A DNA stretch of 64,000 nt from Nocardia higoensis (GCF_015477835.1 NZ_JADLQN010000002.1:248001-312000), one strand, 5' to 3'; shown: positions 17,939 to 27,518, counted from the stretch's first letter. The notes: generated by a model from the letters alone, not told the origin. Made by a program: numbers and translations.

Positions 17939-19432
17939 TCAGGTCGCACGCGGTAGGCACACCGCGAAACAGGTGCCCTCACCTGGCGCGCTGCGTACCG
18001 TGACGCGCCCGCCGTGCGCGGCGACCAGCGCCTGCACGATCGACAGGCCCAGCCCGGAGCCGCCGCTGGCCCGGGTGCGCGAGACATCGGTGCGATAGAA
18101 CCGCTCGAACACCCGCTCGGCTTCCTCCGGCGCCAGTCCGGGGCCGGTGTCGACGACGTCGACGGTCACCTCGTGCGCACCGGGCGTCAGCCGCACAGTC
18201 ACCTCCGCCTCGACCGGTGTATGGGTGAGGGCATTGGTCAGCAGGTTGGCCAGCACCTGCCGCAACCGATCGGCGTCGCCGCTGACCTCGAGCGTCCCCG
18301 GCCCCGGCTCGACCTCCAGCTCGATCCTCCTGCGCGGGCCCTCCGGGTCGGCGGCCGCGGCCACCGCGCGGGCATTGTGCACCGCCTCGCCCGCCACGGT
18401 CAGCAGATCCACCGTGCCCAGCCGCAGCGGGCGCTGCGCGTCCAGCCGAGCCAGCATGAGCAGGTCCTCGACCAGCAGACCCATCCGGCGGGCCTCGTGC
18501 TCGATGCGGTCGACGACCATCGCCGGGTCGTCCGTCGCGCCCTGCCGGTACAACTCGGCGAACCCGCGAATGGTGGTCAGCGGGGTCCGTAGTTCGTGGC
18601 TGGCGTCGGCGACGAACCGGCGCATCTTCGCCTCGGATTCGCGAGCGGCCGCCTCCGAAGCCTCGGTCGCGGCGAACGCCGACTGGATCTGCGCCAGCAT
18701 TCCGTTGAGCGACTGGGACAATCGGTCCACCTCGGTGTTGGTGCCGCGCACCGGCACCCGCCGGAACAGATCACCCCGCGCGATGGCCGCCGCGATGTTC
18801 TCCACTCGCCGCAACGGTCGCAGGCTGCGCCTGATCACGAAATACGCGGCCAGCGCCAGCACGGCGAGCACGGCCAGCCCGACGATCGATTGCAGCGCCA
18901 CCAGCCGGGCCACGGTGTCCTCGTTCTGCGTCAGCGGCACCGCGATGGTGGTCGTCTCGCCGGCCACTGTCACTCTCAGTGCGCGCCAATGGACTTCGCC
19001 GCCGCCCAGGGAGGGCACCGTCACCGGCTGGGCCGAGGGAACGCTCGACAGGTCAGGTGCGGCGTCCACGTCGTAGGGCCGCAGCACGAAAAGGTCTGTG
19101 CCGGGACCGGAGTCGATGACGATGTAGAACGAGCTCGGGGGAGTGCGCGGGTCCGCGGGCGGTGGCGGGGTGGCCGGGCGAGGTCGCGGCCGAGGTGAGA
19201 CCGCATCGCGCAACTGTTGATCGGTGCGGCTGAGCAGCGATTTCTCCAGCGCGGAGGTGACCACCGTGCCCGACACCACCAGGCCCAGCCCGGCCGAGAC
19301 GACCAGCGCCAGTACCAAAGTCACCCGCAGCGGGATGGCGCTCAGCCGGGCCCCGACGTACTCGCGGGCCCGGCGCAGCGGCCCCAGCGGGGCCGGAGCG
19401 GGGCGCGTGGATCCCGATCGCGCGGCGATCAC
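17939..19432 (-). CDS. Sensor histidine kinase
   Basis: A 497-residue membrane histidine kinase. TM1 is at about 37-57 and TM2 at about 180-200, flanking an extracytoplasmic sensor domain that starts with a proline-rich stretch. HAMP (about 200-250), the H-box DASHELRTPL with His279, the N-box LANLLTNALTH, and G-boxes DTGPGLAPEEAE and GSGLGLSIV follow. The GTG start overlaps the regulator stop (GTGA), fixing it against a longer in-frame extension. The pair resembles the TrcRS type of M. tuberculosis; the signal is unknown. Confidence 0.9.
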   Translation of the reverse strand: MIAARSGSTRPAPAPLGPLRRAREYVGARLSAIPLRVTLVLALVVSAGLGLVVSGTVVTSALEKSLLSRTDQQLRDAVSPRPRPRPATPPPPADPRTPPSSFYIVIDSGPGTDLFVLRPYDVDAAPDLSSVPSAQPVTVPSLGGGEVHWRALRVTVAGETTTIAVPLTQNEDTVARLVALQSIVGLAVLAVLALAAYFVIRRSLRPLRRVENIAAAIARGDLFRRVPVRGTNTEVDRLSQSLNGMLAQIQSAFAATEASEAAARESEAKMRRFVADASHELRTPLTTIRGFAELYRQGATDDPAMVVDRIEHEARRMGLLVEDLLMLARLDAQRPLRLGTVDLLTVAGEAVHNARAVAAAADPEGPRRRIELEVEPGPGTLEVSGDADRLRQVLANLLTNALTHTPVEAEVTVRLTPGAHEVTVDVVDTGPGLAPEEAERVFERFYRTDVSRTRASGGSGLGLSIVQALVAAHGGRVTVRSAPGEGTCFAVCLPRAT

Positions 19433-20148
19433 CGGTTCGGCGCCCGCAGCACGTAACCCACGCCGCGAAGGGTGTGGATGAGGCGCTGCTCGCCGGTGTC
19501 GACCTTCTTGCGCAGATACGACACGTAGGTCTCCACCACCCCGACCTCGCCACCGAAGTCGTAGCGCCACACGTGATCCAGGATCCGCGGCTTGCTCAGC
19601 ACGGTGCCCGCGTTGACCATGAAGTAGCGCAACAGCGTGAACTCGGTGGGTGAGAGCGCCACCGGCTCACCCGCCTTCCACACCTCGTGGGTGTCGTCGT
19701 CGAGTTCGATGTCGGCGAAGGTGATCCGCGAACTCGCCCGCACCGGCTCGCCGTGCCCGGCCCGGCGCAACACCACCCGCAGCCGGGCCACCACCTCTTC
19801 GAGGCTGAACGGCTTGGTGATGTAGTCGTCGGCGCCCAGCGTCAGGCCCGCGACCTTGTCCTGCACGTCGTCGCGCGCGGTCAGGAACAGCACCGGGGCG
19901 TCGATGCCGTCGGCGCGCAGCCGGGGCAGCAGGCCGAAGCCGTCGATGCCGGGCATCATCACGTCCACGATCAACGCGTCGGGCCGGAACACGCGGGCCC
20001 GATCGAGCGCCTGCGCGCCGTCGACCGCCGTCTGGACCTCGAAGCCCTGGAACCGCAGGCTCACCGAGAGCAGTTCGACGATCATCGGCTCGTCGTCGAC
20101 CACCAGGACGCGGGCCTCGGGACGCCGCACCGCGGGCGCATCACTCAT
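19429..20148 (-). CDS. OmpR-family response regulator
   Basis: A 239-residue two-domain regulator. The receiver domain has VVDDEPMIVE, the phosphoacceptor Asp62 in VDVMMPG, the Thr in FLTARDD and the Lys in YITKPFS. The C-terminal winged helix (ALSPTEFTLLRYF through GVGYVLRA) is OmpR/PhoB type. It is co-transcribed and translationally coupled with the downstream kinase. Sequence detail such as ELLSVSLRFQGFEV recalls TrcR of M. tuberculosis, not asserted. It lies between mce4 and otsA, which are closer together in M. tuberculosis. Confidence 0.92.
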   Translation of the reverse strand: MSDAPAVRRPEARVLVVDDEPMIVELLSVSLRFQGFEVQTAVDGAQALDRARVFRPDALIVDVMMPGIDGFGLLPRLRADGIDAPVLFLTARDDVQDKVAGLTLGADDYITKPFSLEEVVARLRVVLRRAGHGEPVRASSRITFADIELDDDTHEVWKAGEPVALSPTEFTLLRYFMVNAGTVLSKPRILDHVWRYDFGGEVGVVETYVSYLRKKVDTGEQRLIHTLRGVGYVLRAPNR

Positions 20149-20245
20149 ACGCTCATGATGCGCCCGCGGGCTGGGACCTCGCTGGAGGGTTCCTGTGAAG
20201 TCGCTGTGCGGCCGCTCGCGCGTCCCGCGGTGTCCGCCAGGGCGG

Positions 20246-21853
20246 TCAGCGCGAGAACTCGTCCTCGTCGGAGAACTCCTCGGGCGGGGCGATCAGCGCG
20301 CTGCCCGCCACCTGGTCGCGAGCCAGCGCCTCGAGGAACGCCCTGGCCCAGCGGTCGACGTCATGGGCGAGTACCTGCCTGCGCAGCCCGCGCATCTTGC
20401 GACGCTTGGTCTCCCTGTCGTCCTCGAGCGCGGCGACGATGGCGTCCTTCACGCTGTCCAGATCGTGCGGGTTGCACAGGTAGGCCTGGCGCAGCTCGGC
20501 CGCCGCGCCGGTGAACTCGCTGAGCACCAGCGCGCCGTTGAGACCGCTGTGGCAGGCCACGTACTCCTTGGCGACCAGGTTCATGCCGTCGCGCAACGGC
20601 GTCACGAGCATGACGTCGGCGGCGACGAAGAAGGCGATCAGCTCGTCGCGGGGGATCGGCCGGTGCAGATAGTGCACCACCGGGTAGCCGACGCGGGCGA
20701 ACTCGCCGTTGATCCGGCCCACCTGGCGCTCGATGTCGCCGCGCATCTGCTTGTAGCTCTCGACGCGTTCCCGGCTGGGAGTCGCCAGCTGCAGCATCAC
20801 CGTCTCGGCCGGATCGAACCGGTTCTCGCGCAGCAGCTCCTCGAGCGCGTTCAACCGGATGTCGATGCCCTTGGTGTAGTCCAGGCGGTCGACCCCGAGC
20901 AGGATGTTCTTCGGATTGCCCAGCTCGGCGCGGATCTTGGCGGCCCGCTCCTTGATCGAGCGCCTGCGCGAATGCTCGTCCAGTTCGGCCGAGGCGATCG
21001 AGATCGGGAACGCGCCCACCCGCACGGTGCGGAAACCGACCTGCACGACGCCCAGCTTGGAACGGACCCCGACCGAGCCGCGGGAGGTCGGCTGCCCGGC
21101 CAGCCTACGCGCCAGGTAGAGGAAATTCTGCGCGCCGCCGGGCAGGTGGAAGCCGATCAGATCCGCGCCGAGCAGGCCCTCGATGATCTCGGTGCGCCAC
21201 GGCATCTGCATGAACAGTTCGACCGGCGGGAACGGGATGTGCAGGAAGAACCCGATGGTCAGGTCCGGGCGCAGCATGCGCAGCATCTTCGGCACCAGCT
21301 GCAGCTGGTAATCCTGCACCCAGACCGTCGCGCCCTGGGCGGCCACCTTCGCCGTCGCCTCCGCGAAACGGCGGTTGACCTGCACATACGCCGCCCACCA
21401 GGCGCGGTCGTAGGTGGGCCGGACGATCACGTCGTGATACAGCGGCCACAGCGTGCCGTTGGAGAAACCTTCGTAGTAGTCGGCCACCTCCCCCGCCGAC
21501 AGCGGCACCGGATGCAGTTCCAGGCCGTCTTCGATGATCGGGTCGACATCGATATCGGGCACACCTGCCCAGCCGACCCAGGCGCCCTTGTTGTTGCGCA
21601 GCACCGGCTCGAGCGCGGTCACCAGACCGCCGGGGCTGCGTTTCCACCGGGTCGTGCCGTCGGGCAGACGTTCCAGGTCGACGGGCAGCCGGTTGGCCAC
21701 CACGACGAAATCGGAGCCCGCTTCCCGCGGCCGGTCGATGGCCGAACCGGAACCCGCGTCATGCGGCCCGTCGTCGGACCGCACCGCGCCGGATTCCGGT
21801 TCGGGTTGGGAGTGCTGGGAGTTCTCGGACGGCTGATCGGTCATCTGGTCCAC
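20246..21853 (-). CDS. otsA: Trehalose-6-phosphate synthase
   Basis: A 535-residue GT20 glycosyltransferase that makes trehalose-6-phosphate from UDP- or ADP-glucose and glucose-6-phosphate. After a disordered 45-residue N-terminus it has [61 protein letters not shown] and [16 protein letters not shown], all OtsA signatures. I use the GTG at 21853 (AAGGA upstream); an ATG three codons in is equally possible. In M. tuberculosis otsA also lies beside mce4. The C-terminal acidic tail ends [11 protein letters not shown]. Confidence 0.95.
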   Translation of the reverse strand: MDQMTDQPSENSQHSQPEPESGAVRSDDGPHDAGSGSAIDRPREAGSDFVVVANRLPVDLERLPDGTTRWKRSPGGLVTALEPVLRNNKGAWVGWAGVPDIDVDPIIEDGLELHPVPLSAGEVADYYEGFSNGTLWPLYHDVIVRPTYDRAWWAAYVQVNRRFAEATAKVAAQGATVWVQDYQLQLVPKMLRMLRPDLTIGFFLHIPFPPVELFMQMPWRTEIIEGLLGADLIGFHLPGGAQNFLYLARRLAGQPTSRGSVGVRSKLGVVQVGFRTVRVGAFPISIASAELDEHSRRRSIKERAAKIRAELGNPKNILLGVDRLDYTKGIDIRLNALEELLRENRFDPAETVMLQLATPSRERVESYKQMRGDIERQVGRINGEFARVGYPVVHYLHRPIPRDELIAFFVAADVMLVTPLRDGMNLVAKEYVACHSGLNGALVLSEFTGAAAELRQAYLCNPHDLDSVKDAIVAALEDDRETKRRKMRGLRRQVLAHDVDRWARAFLEALARDQVAGSALIAPPEEFSDEDEFSR

Positions 21854-21953
21854 TCACGCATCCTTGTTCTGTTCTCACGTAGCGGCGGCAGCCCCTCGCT
21901 CACGCCGCGATCACGCCGGTCCGAGTGTTTGTCCCCGCTCGGCGCCAGGTGAT

Positions 21954-22124
21954 CTACTCGGCGCGGCTGTTCGGCCCGATGCCGAGCATCGACAGCAGCA
22001 TCCGGCATTCGTCGGCGTCGGCGGCGTAGGCCGCCACGACCCGCTGCGCCTGCCGCGCCGTCTCGTCGGTCAGTGGCTCCAGCTCGTCGTCCGCGATATC
22101 GTTCGCGCTGCTCTTCGCGGCCAT
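21954..22124 (-). CDS. Small protein upstream of otsA
   Basis: A 56-residue open frame with an ATG preceded by GGGAGGA at ideal spacing, located 100 bp upstream of otsA on the same strand. The N-terminus is polar (MAAKSSANDIADDELEPL) and the rest forms likely amphipathic helices with one Cys (ECRMLLSMLG). I do not recognise a family. Codon use is strongly G/C at third positions, as in neighbours, which supports coding. It may be co-transcribed with otsA. Confidence 0.68.
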   Translation of the reverse strand: MAAKSSANDIADDELEPLTDETARQAQRVVAAYAADADECRMLLSMLGIGPNSRAE

Positions 22125-22147
22125 TTGTCGTGTCCTCCCGATTCGTT

Positions 22148-22159
22148 ACGCTCGAGCGT
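22148..22159. promoter_or_regulatory. 12-bp palindrome in a divergent gap
   Basis: ACGCTCGAGCGT is a perfect palindrome between the 56-residue gene (minus) and the alpha/beta hydrolase (plus). An operator for either gene is possible, but short GC palindromes also arise by chance in such DNA. Confidence 0.3.
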
Positions 22160-22237
22160 TTCGAAGTGTCCATGGTAGGCGACAGGGGTACGGCCTATAC
22201 CGTGGGTGCGCTGCATCATCTGACGAAAGGGTGGACC

Positions 22238-23071
22238 ATGCCGCTGGCCACGGTGAACGGAATACCGTTGAACTACCAGGTCAAAGGAGACCGTGCGAAG
22301 GGCACCGAGGCGAAGGGGTCGGCGCCGCTGATCCTGCTGATCATGGGCACCGGCAGCCCGGGCCGGGTCTGGGAACTGCACCAGGTGCCCGCGCTGCTGG
22401 CCGCGGGTTTCCGCGTCTGCACCTTCGACAACCGCGGTATCGCTCCCTCCGACGAATCGGCGGCCGGGATCACCATCGAGGATCTCGTCGCCGACACCGC
22501 CGGTCTGATCGAACTTCTCGACGAGGGGCCGGCCCTGGTCGCGGGTACCTCGATGGGCGCGCGGGTGGCCCAGGAACTGGCGCTGGCCCGTCCCGATCTG
22601 GTCCGCAAGGCCGTCTTCATGGCCGGGCACGCCCGCCTCGACCAGTTCCAGAAGACCCTGTCGCTGGGCGAACACGAACTCGATGCCGCCGGGGTGAAGC
22701 TGCCGCCGAAATACGAGGCCGCGGTCACCGCCGTCATGAATCTCTCGCCGGCCACCCTGGCCGACGTCAGTGCCGCCCGCGACTGGCTGGACCTGTTCGA
22801 ATTCACCGGCGGTCCGGTCACCCCCGGCATCCGCGCCCAGCGGCGAATGGATCACGATTTCGACCGTGTGCAGGCGTACAAGGCGATCGAGGTGCCCTGC
22901 CTGGCGGTCGGGTTCGCCGACGACCGGATGATCCCGGCCTACCTGACCAGGGAAGTCGCCGACGTCATCCCGGGCGCCCGCTACCAGGAAGTACCCGATG
23001 CCGGTCACTTCGGTTATCTCGAGCGCCCGGAGACGGTGAACAAGATCCTGCTCGACTTCTTCACCGAATGA
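22238..23071 (+). CDS. Alpha/beta hydrolase
   Basis: A 277-residue alpha/beta hydrolase-fold protein. The oxyanion segment is LLIMGTGSPG, the nucleophile elbow is GTSMGA with Ser105, and the catalytic His is at about 257 in DAGHFGYLERP. The C-terminus is the usual TVNKILLDFF. I chose the ATG at 22238 because GAAAGG precedes it and the N-terminus (MPLATVNGIPLNYQ) fits the family; a longer frame would overlap the divergent 56-residue gene. The substrate is not predictable. Confidence 0.87.
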   Translation: MPLATVNGIPLNYQVKGDRAKGTEAKGSAPLILLIMGTGSPGRVWELHQVPALLAAGFRVCTFDNRGIAPSDESAAGITIEDLVADTAGLIELLDEGPALVAGTSMGARVAQELALARPDLVRKAVFMAGHARLDQFQKTLSLGEHELDAAGVKLPPKYEAAVTAVMNLSPATLADVSAARDWLDLFEFTGGPVTPGIRAQRRMDHDFDRVQAYKAIEVPCLAVGFADDRMIPAYLTREVADVIPGARYQEVPDAGHFGYLERPETVNKILLDFFTE

Positions 23072-23268
23072 ACCCGAGCCGACCGCGTCCGGGGACGTGC
23101 GGCCGGTCGGCACCCGAGGTAATGGCCTTCCCGTAACGTGTCCCTTGCTAGGGTCGACACAACGCTCGGGTAGTCATCCGGTGCGTGGCTCGTCGTGGCA
23201 CGGGCCACCGCAACGGAGGGGTCCAAGAGCCTAATCCCGTACAAGCGCCAGTATCCAGTGAGGTGAAA
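23072..23268 (+). other. Leader region of the MbtH-like gene
   Basis: 197 bp without a clear gene. An in-frame upstream GTG at 23185 exists, but the stretch from there to the TTG has low third-position GC and looks non-coding. The bases at about 23150-23255 contain several complementary G/C-rich segments and may fold. A Shine-Dalgarno-like AGGTGA lies at 23261. No known riboswitch could be assigned. Confidence 0.4.
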
Positions 23269-23511
23269 TTGAGCACCAACCCCTTCGACGACGAGGACGG
23301 CCGCTTCTTCGTCCTGGTCAACGACGAGGAACAGCACTCCCTGTGGCCTGCCTTCGCCGAGGTCCCGGCCGGGTGGCGAGTCGTGTTCGGCGAGGACAGC
23401 CGCGCCGCCTGCGTGGAGTACGTCGAGAAGAACTGGACCGACATGCGTCCCAAGAGCCTGCGCGACGCGATGGCCGCCGACGACGCGGCCAGGCAGGGCA
23501 GCCAGTCCTGA
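23269..23511 (+). CDS. MbtH-like protein
   Basis: An 80-residue MbtH-domain protein ([40 protein letters not shown]). MbtH proteins bind and activate adenylation domains of non-ribosomal peptide synthetases. I chose the TTG at 23269, preceded by AGGTGA, because it gives the canonical start LSTNPFDD. No peptide synthetase is nearby, so it must act on enzymes encoded elsewhere. It is monocistronic, followed by tRNA-Thr. Confidence 0.9.
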   Translation: MSTNPFDDEDGRFFVLVNDEEQHSLWPAFAEVPAGWRVVFGEDSRAACVEYVEKNWTDMRPKSLRDAMAADDAARQGSQS

Positions 23512-23603
23512 CCCTGCGGTAGCCGATACTGCGCCGGGAGTCTCTCGCTCGACCGTCGCCGCACGTCACCGATATCCGGTGACGCGCGGCGACGGAGCGC
23601 GGC

Positions 23604-23609
23604 TATGAT
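23604..23609 (+). promoter_or_regulatory. Possible -10 element for tRNA-Thr
   Basis: TATGAT stands out as an AT-rich hexamer in GC-rich sequence 43 bp before the tRNA. No clear -35 is seen. Confidence 0.4.
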
Positions 23610-23651
23610 GACCGTCGTCGTCGGATTCCGCGTAGCCGGACTCCGATCTTC

Positions 23652-23723
23652 GCCTCCTTAGCTCAGTGGTAGAGCACTCGCCTTGTAAGCGAAAGGTCGT
23701 CAGTTCAATCCTGACAGGGGGCT
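23652..23723 (+). tRNA. tRNA-Thr (anticodon TGT)
   Basis: A cloverleaf can be drawn: acceptor GCCTCCT with AGGGGGC (one G-T pair), D-stem GCTC with GAGC, anticodon loop CTTGTAA giving TGT, T-arm GTCAG, TTCAATC, CTGAC, and discriminator T. No CCA is encoded. It reads ACA threonine codons, rare in this genome. Confidence 0.93.
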
Positions 23724-24100
23724 CTTCGCCCGGAACGGCTCCGACCAGTGCGGAGCCGCACTCGCACATCCACCACCCGTATGCCGGGCTTCGGCGTGTA
23801 CCGGTCAAGGGAAATCGGACGGACACAGCGGCTGATCGGCACGTCGCAGTGCAAGGACGCCGCTGTTCTGGAAGTCGGTGCACCTCATGCCCGTTCGCGC
23901 GGCCGCGAGCGGGGCAGGCCCTCGGCCGGATCCGAGGGTTCCGGGACACTCGGACCACGCGGTCGGGAGCGGACGACTCTGTCGGATGGCCGTCTCGACG
24001 GGGGCGTCGAGGTCGGGCGGCCCCAGACGCAGACGATCCCGTCGACGCCGCGTTGGCGGCGGTGACGGGGTCGGCAGGGACGGGAACGGCTCTCGTCGGC
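23724..24100. other. Gene-free stretch after tRNA-Thr
   Basis: 377 bp with no supported gene on either strand. Open frames exist but show no third-position G/C bias consistent with coding and no ribosome binding sites. No direct repeat of the tRNA 3' end was found, so there is no sign of an integrated element. It lies at the junction of the sterol-side and purine-side blocks. Confidence 0.5.
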
Positions 24101-24526
24101 TCACTCGGGGACGTTGGCTCCGTGACCGAGGTCGCGCAGGGCCTGCTTGATCTTGGCCTGGGCTTCGTCCAGGGAGGCGGGGGCGGGGTTCGGGTCGGCG
24201 CGGGAGATGTCGAAGTCGCCCATGTCGTAGGCGGGGAAGACGTGGACGTGCAGATGGGGGACCTCGAGGCCGGCGATCAGCAGGCCGGCCCGCGGGGCGT
24301 CGAAGGCGGTGCGCACGGCCTGACCGACGTTCTGGGCGACGGCGGTGAGCCGGGCGAACACCGCCGGGTCGATGTCCTGCCACTGATCGATCTCGGCGCG
24401 CGGCACGACGAGGGTGTGGCCCTGGGTGACGGGGGCGATCGTCAGGAAGGCGACGAATTCGTCGTCTTCCCATACGAATCGACCGGGGAGCTGACCTGCG
24501 ATGATCGCGCTGAAGACAGAAGCCAT
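24101..24526 (-). CDS. HIT-family protein
   Basis: A 141-residue histidine-triad nucleotide-binding protein. The N-terminus [20 protein letters not shown] and the active-site motif HLHVHVF are typical of HIT hydrolases acting on nucleoside phosphoramidates or dinucleoside polyphosphates. I chose the ATG at 24526, 17 bp after the upstream PH-domain gene on the same strand, so the two probably form an operon. A second HIT gene occurs at 31.1 kb. Confidence 0.9.
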   Translation of the reverse strand: MASVFSAIIAGQLPGRFVWEDDEFVAFLTIAPVTQGHTLVVPRAEIDQWQDIDPAVFARLTAVAQNVGQAVRTAFDAPRAGLLIAGLEVPHLHVHVFPAYDMGDFDISRADPNPAPASLDEAQAKIKQALRDLGHGANVPE

Positions 24527-24543
24527 GCCCCGCAGAGTAGTAG

Positions 24544-24921
24544 TCAGCGGGCGACGAAATGCGACAGGATGCCCTGCACCTCGTAGATGTCGACCTGCCG
24601 GTTGAAGCGTTTCTGGATGGGGACGTCGCTGCCGGAGAGCCAGATGAGCAGTTCCGCGTCGAGGTCGAAGGTGCCCGCGGTCTCCACGGCGAAGTGGGTG
24701 ATGGCCCGGTAGGGGACGCTGTGGTAATTGACCTTGCGGCCGGTGAGCCCCTGCTTGTCGATGATGATCAGGCGGCGGTCGGTGAACAGCAGGGCGTCGC
24801 GTACCAGGATGTAGGCGGTGTAGACCTGTTCGCCGTTGCCGAGCAGCTTGGCGTACTCCTGCTGGGCCGCGGCCGGGTCGATCCGGCCCGCATTGCCCAT
24901 CAATCCATCCATCAGACCCAT
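24544..24921 (-). CDS. PH-domain protein (bacterial bPH type)
   Basis: A 125-residue soluble protein. The region from [20 protein letters not shown] through [20 protein letters not shown] to [10 protein letters not shown] is the bacterial pleckstrin-homology-like fold often seen in small stand-alone proteins of unknown role. No signal or membrane segment. Upstream of and probably co-transcribed with the HIT gene. Confidence 0.8.
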   Translation of the reverse strand: MGLMDGLMGNAGRIDPAAAQQEYAKLLGNGEQVYTAYILVRDALLFTDRRLIIIDKQGLTGRKVNYHSVPYRAITHFAVETAGTFDLDAELLIWLSGSDVPIQKRFNRQVDIYEVQGILSHFVAR

Positions 24922-25116
24922 CGTTCGCCCCTGTCCCCGTCGGCGGCTCCGACCAGGTGCGCGGAGCCCGTATCTCCACTATGCCCGTATCGCGGCGTGC
25001 TACACGTCAAGCACGACAAGCGATTTCGCACGAGACCGGCAAACGGTGGGTGAACAGCAGCCGACCGGTCCTCCGGTGCGCACAGTGGCCCCGGGCCGGT
25101 CCCCTAAGCTGTTGCG

Positions 25117-26388
25117 GTGCGCGTACTCGTCATCGGAGCCGGAGCCCGTGAACATGCCCTCGTCCTGGCGCTGCGCCGGGACCCCGCCGTCACCGCGTTG
25201 ATCGCGGCGCCGGGGAACGCCGGGATCGCCCAGCACGCCGACGTGCGTCCCGTCGACGCCTCCTCGGCCGAGGCGGTCGTCGCGTTGGCGAAGGATGTGC
25301 GGGCCGACCTGGTCGTGATCGGGCCGGAGGTGCCGCTGGTGCTCGGCGTCGCCGACGCGGTGCGCGCGGCGGGCATCGCCTGCTTCGGGCCCTCGGCCGC
25401 CGCGGCGCGGATCGAGGGCTCCAAAGCGTTCGCCAAGGACGTGATGGCCGCGGCGGGTGTGCGCACCGCGCACAGCGAAGTGGTCGACACCCCCGCCGAG
25501 CTGGACGACGCGCTGGACCGGTTCGGCCCCACCTGGGTGGTCAAGGACGACGGTTTGGCCGCGGGCAAGGGTGTCGTGGTGACCGCTGATCGCTCCGCGG
25601 CCCGCGATCACGCCGCCGAGCTGCTCGAGCAGGGGCATCCGGTGCTGCTGGAGTCCTTCCTCGACGGGCCGGAGGTATCACTGTTCTGCCTGGTGGACGG
25701 GGAGAACGTGGTGCCGCTGCTGCCCGCGCAGGATCACAAGCGCGTCGGTGACGGCGACACCGGTCCCAACACCGGCGGCATGGGCGCCTACACGCCGCTG
25801 CCGTGGCTGCCCGTCGAGACCGTCACCGAGATCGTCGAGGATGTGGTGAAGCCGGTGGCCGCCGAGATGGTGCGCCGCGGCTGCCCGTTCTCCGGATTGC
25901 TCTATGCCGGTCTGGCGATCGGCGCGGCGGGCCCCGCGGTCGTCGAATTCAATTGCCGCTTCGGCGATCCCGAGACCCAGGCGGTGCTGGCGCTGCTGGA
26001 GAGCCCGCTCGGCGAACTGCTGAACGCCACCGCCACCGGCACCCTCGGTGAGGTCGAGGCGCCGCGCTGGAAGGACGGGGCGGCGATCACGGTCGTGCTG
26101 GCCGCCGAGAACTACCCGGGCCGGCCACGGCTGGGCGATGTGATCACCGGCGCCGGTGACGCCGCGTCCGACGAGACGACCGCCGTACTGCACGCGGGGA
26201 CGAACACCAGGGACGACGGTGCGCTGGTGTCCGCGGGCGGGCGGGTGCTCAGCATCGTCGGGGTGGGCGCGGATCTGGCGCAGGCCCGCGAGCGCGCCTA
26301 CGCGCGGATGGCCTCGATCAAACTGCCCGGCGGCCACTTCCGCACCGATATCGGTCTGGCCGCCGTCGAGTCGCGCATCACCATCTGA
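25117..26388 (+). CDS. purD: Phosphoribosylamine-glycine ligase
   Basis: A 423-residue GAR synthetase, second step of purine synthesis (phosphoribosylamine + glycine + ATP). The N-domain begins [15 protein letters not shown], the ATP-grasp domain contains [15 protein letters not shown], and the metal-binding segment [13 protein letters not shown] and [12 protein letters not shown] are diagnostic. It starts with GTG. Full length and intact. It is separated from other pur genes, as in mycobacteria. Confidence 0.97.
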   Translation: MRVLVIGAGAREHALVLALRRDPAVTALIAAPGNAGIAQHADVRPVDASSAEAVVALAKDVRADLVVIGPEVPLVLGVADAVRAAGIACFGPSAAAARIEGSKAFAKDVMAAAGVRTAHSEVVDTPAELDDALDRFGPTWVVKDDGLAAGKGVVVTADRSAARDHAAELLEQGHPVLLESFLDGPEVSLFCLVDGENVVPLLPAQDHKRVGDGDTGPNTGGMGAYTPLPWLPVETVTEIVEDVVKPVAAEMVRRGCPFSGLLYAGLAIGAAGPAVVEFNCRFGDPETQAVLALLESPLGELLNATATGTLGEVEAPRWKDGAAITVVLAAENYPGRPRLGDVITGAGDAASDETTAVLHAGTNTRDDGALVSAGGRVLSIVGVGADLAQARERAYARMASIKLPGGHFRTDIGLAAVESRITI

Positions 26389-26447
26389 GTTCACCGGGAC
26401 CGGGCCCTCCGGTGGGGCGAGGTCGTGCCGATCCGGGACGATCGTGC

Positions 26448-27518
26448 TCAGTACCGCAGGCCCCGGGCCGCGAGCCAGGGGCTGGGATCCACATGGCCCC
26501 CGTTGACGATGACCTCGAAGTGCAGATGCGGGCCCGTCGAGTCGCCGCGGTTGCCCATGCGGGCGATCTGCATGCCCGCAGGAACGCGTTCGCCGACCGA
26601 GACGAAGAAGTCGTACATGTGCCCGTAGACGGTGATCGAACCGTCGTCGTGGCGGATGCGGACCCACAGGCCGAAGCCCTGGGCGGGACCGGCGTCGATG
26701 ACGGTGCCGTCCGCGACGGCGTAGATCGGGGTGCCGATCGGGCCCGCGACGTCGATGCCGTTGTGGAAGGTGCCCCACCTGGAGCCGAATCCCGAGGTGA
26801 ACAGCCCGCGCGCGGGCAGCACGAACCCGCCGATGCCCGGCAGCACCGAGCCCGGCGTGACCACCACGCCGGGCTCGTTGATCCACGGCTGCCATTCCCC
26901 CGCGGCCGCGGCGGCGGCCTCGGCTTTGGCGCGTTCCAGGGTGGCGCGGGCGGCCGCGGCGACCACGGCCTGTTCGCGCAGGTGTTCACCGTTGGCGATG
27001 GCATTGAGGTAGCGGCGCACCGACGGCGGCGTGGACTGATACTGCTGGGGGTGGGCGAAGAACACGCGGCGGGCCTCGTTCGGGCCCAGCGGACCGTCCT
27101 GGAACCCGCGTCCGAGGGTCGTATCGGCTCCGGCCAGCACGAGTACGCCGATCAGTCCGGCGATCAGCCACCGATGGCGCTGCAGCAGACGAAGGTATTC
27201 GGCGCGTTTGTCCTCGGTCCACAGCCGCCGGGGATCGGGCAGCTCCCGGTGCCGCATGCCGGTGAGTTCGGTGCGGGCGCGGTCGGGCAGCGCTTCGGCC
27301 GCCTCCCACAGCCCGGCCGCCGTGTCTCCCAGCGCGGCGGCGCGGCGACCGGCCGCGCGGCGCAGTGCGGCGGCGCGCTGCCGCAGCCCGGGACGTCGGC
27401 GCGCGGCGCGCGAACGCCAATCCGGCGGGATGACGACGCCGCCGCCCGCGTCACCCGCACGATCCAGTTCGGTGCGACGAGCCCTGTCAAGCATCGTGCC
27501 GACCATATCCCGGCTCAC
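26448..27518 (-). CDS. Membrane-anchored M23 (LytM-type) peptidase
   Basis: A 356-residue protein with a 115-residue Arg/Ala-rich cytoplasmic N-terminus, one membrane segment (about 117-130), an alanine-rich helix (about 183-208) and a C-terminal M23 domain. Zinc ligands are His252 and Asp256 in HNGID and His333 in HLHFE, with His331 and His300 as likely active-site histidines, so the domain looks catalytically complete. A cell-wall endopeptidase role is expected. The start may instead be the ATG at 27506, since the GTG at 27518 lies inside a 15-bp inverted repeat. Confidence 0.87.
   Translation of the reverse strand: MSRDMVGTMLDRARRTELDRAGDAGGGVVIPPDWRSRAARRRPGLRQRAAALRRAAGRRAAALGDTAAGLWEAAEALPDRARTELTGMRHRELPDPRRLWTEDKRAEYLRLLQRHRWLIAGLIGVLVLAGADTTLGRGFQDGPLGPNEARRVFFAHPQQYQSTPPSVRRYLNAIANGEHLREQAVVAAAARATLERAKAEAAAAAAGEWQPWINEPGVVVTPGSVLPGIGGFVLPARGLFTSGFGSRWGTFHNGIDVAGPIGTPIYAVADGTVIDAGPAQGFGLWVRIRHDDGSITVYGHMYDFFVSVGERVPAGMQIARMGNRGDSTGPHLHFEVIVNGGHVDPSPWLAARGLRY

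Noticed and set aside
23185..23268. Upstream in-frame extension of the MbtH-like protein from a GTG
   Set aside because: Low third-position GC and no family similarity; the TTG after AGGTGA gives the canonical N-terminus.
23150..23268. c-di-AMP, guanidine-I or SAM riboswitch before mbtH
   Set aside because: Only short fragments resemble the conserved boxes; the full consensus and stem order of each could not be fitted.
23652..24100. tRNA-Thr as attachment site of an integrated element
   Set aside because: No integrase, no repeat of the tRNA 3' end downstream, and the flanking genes are housekeeping.
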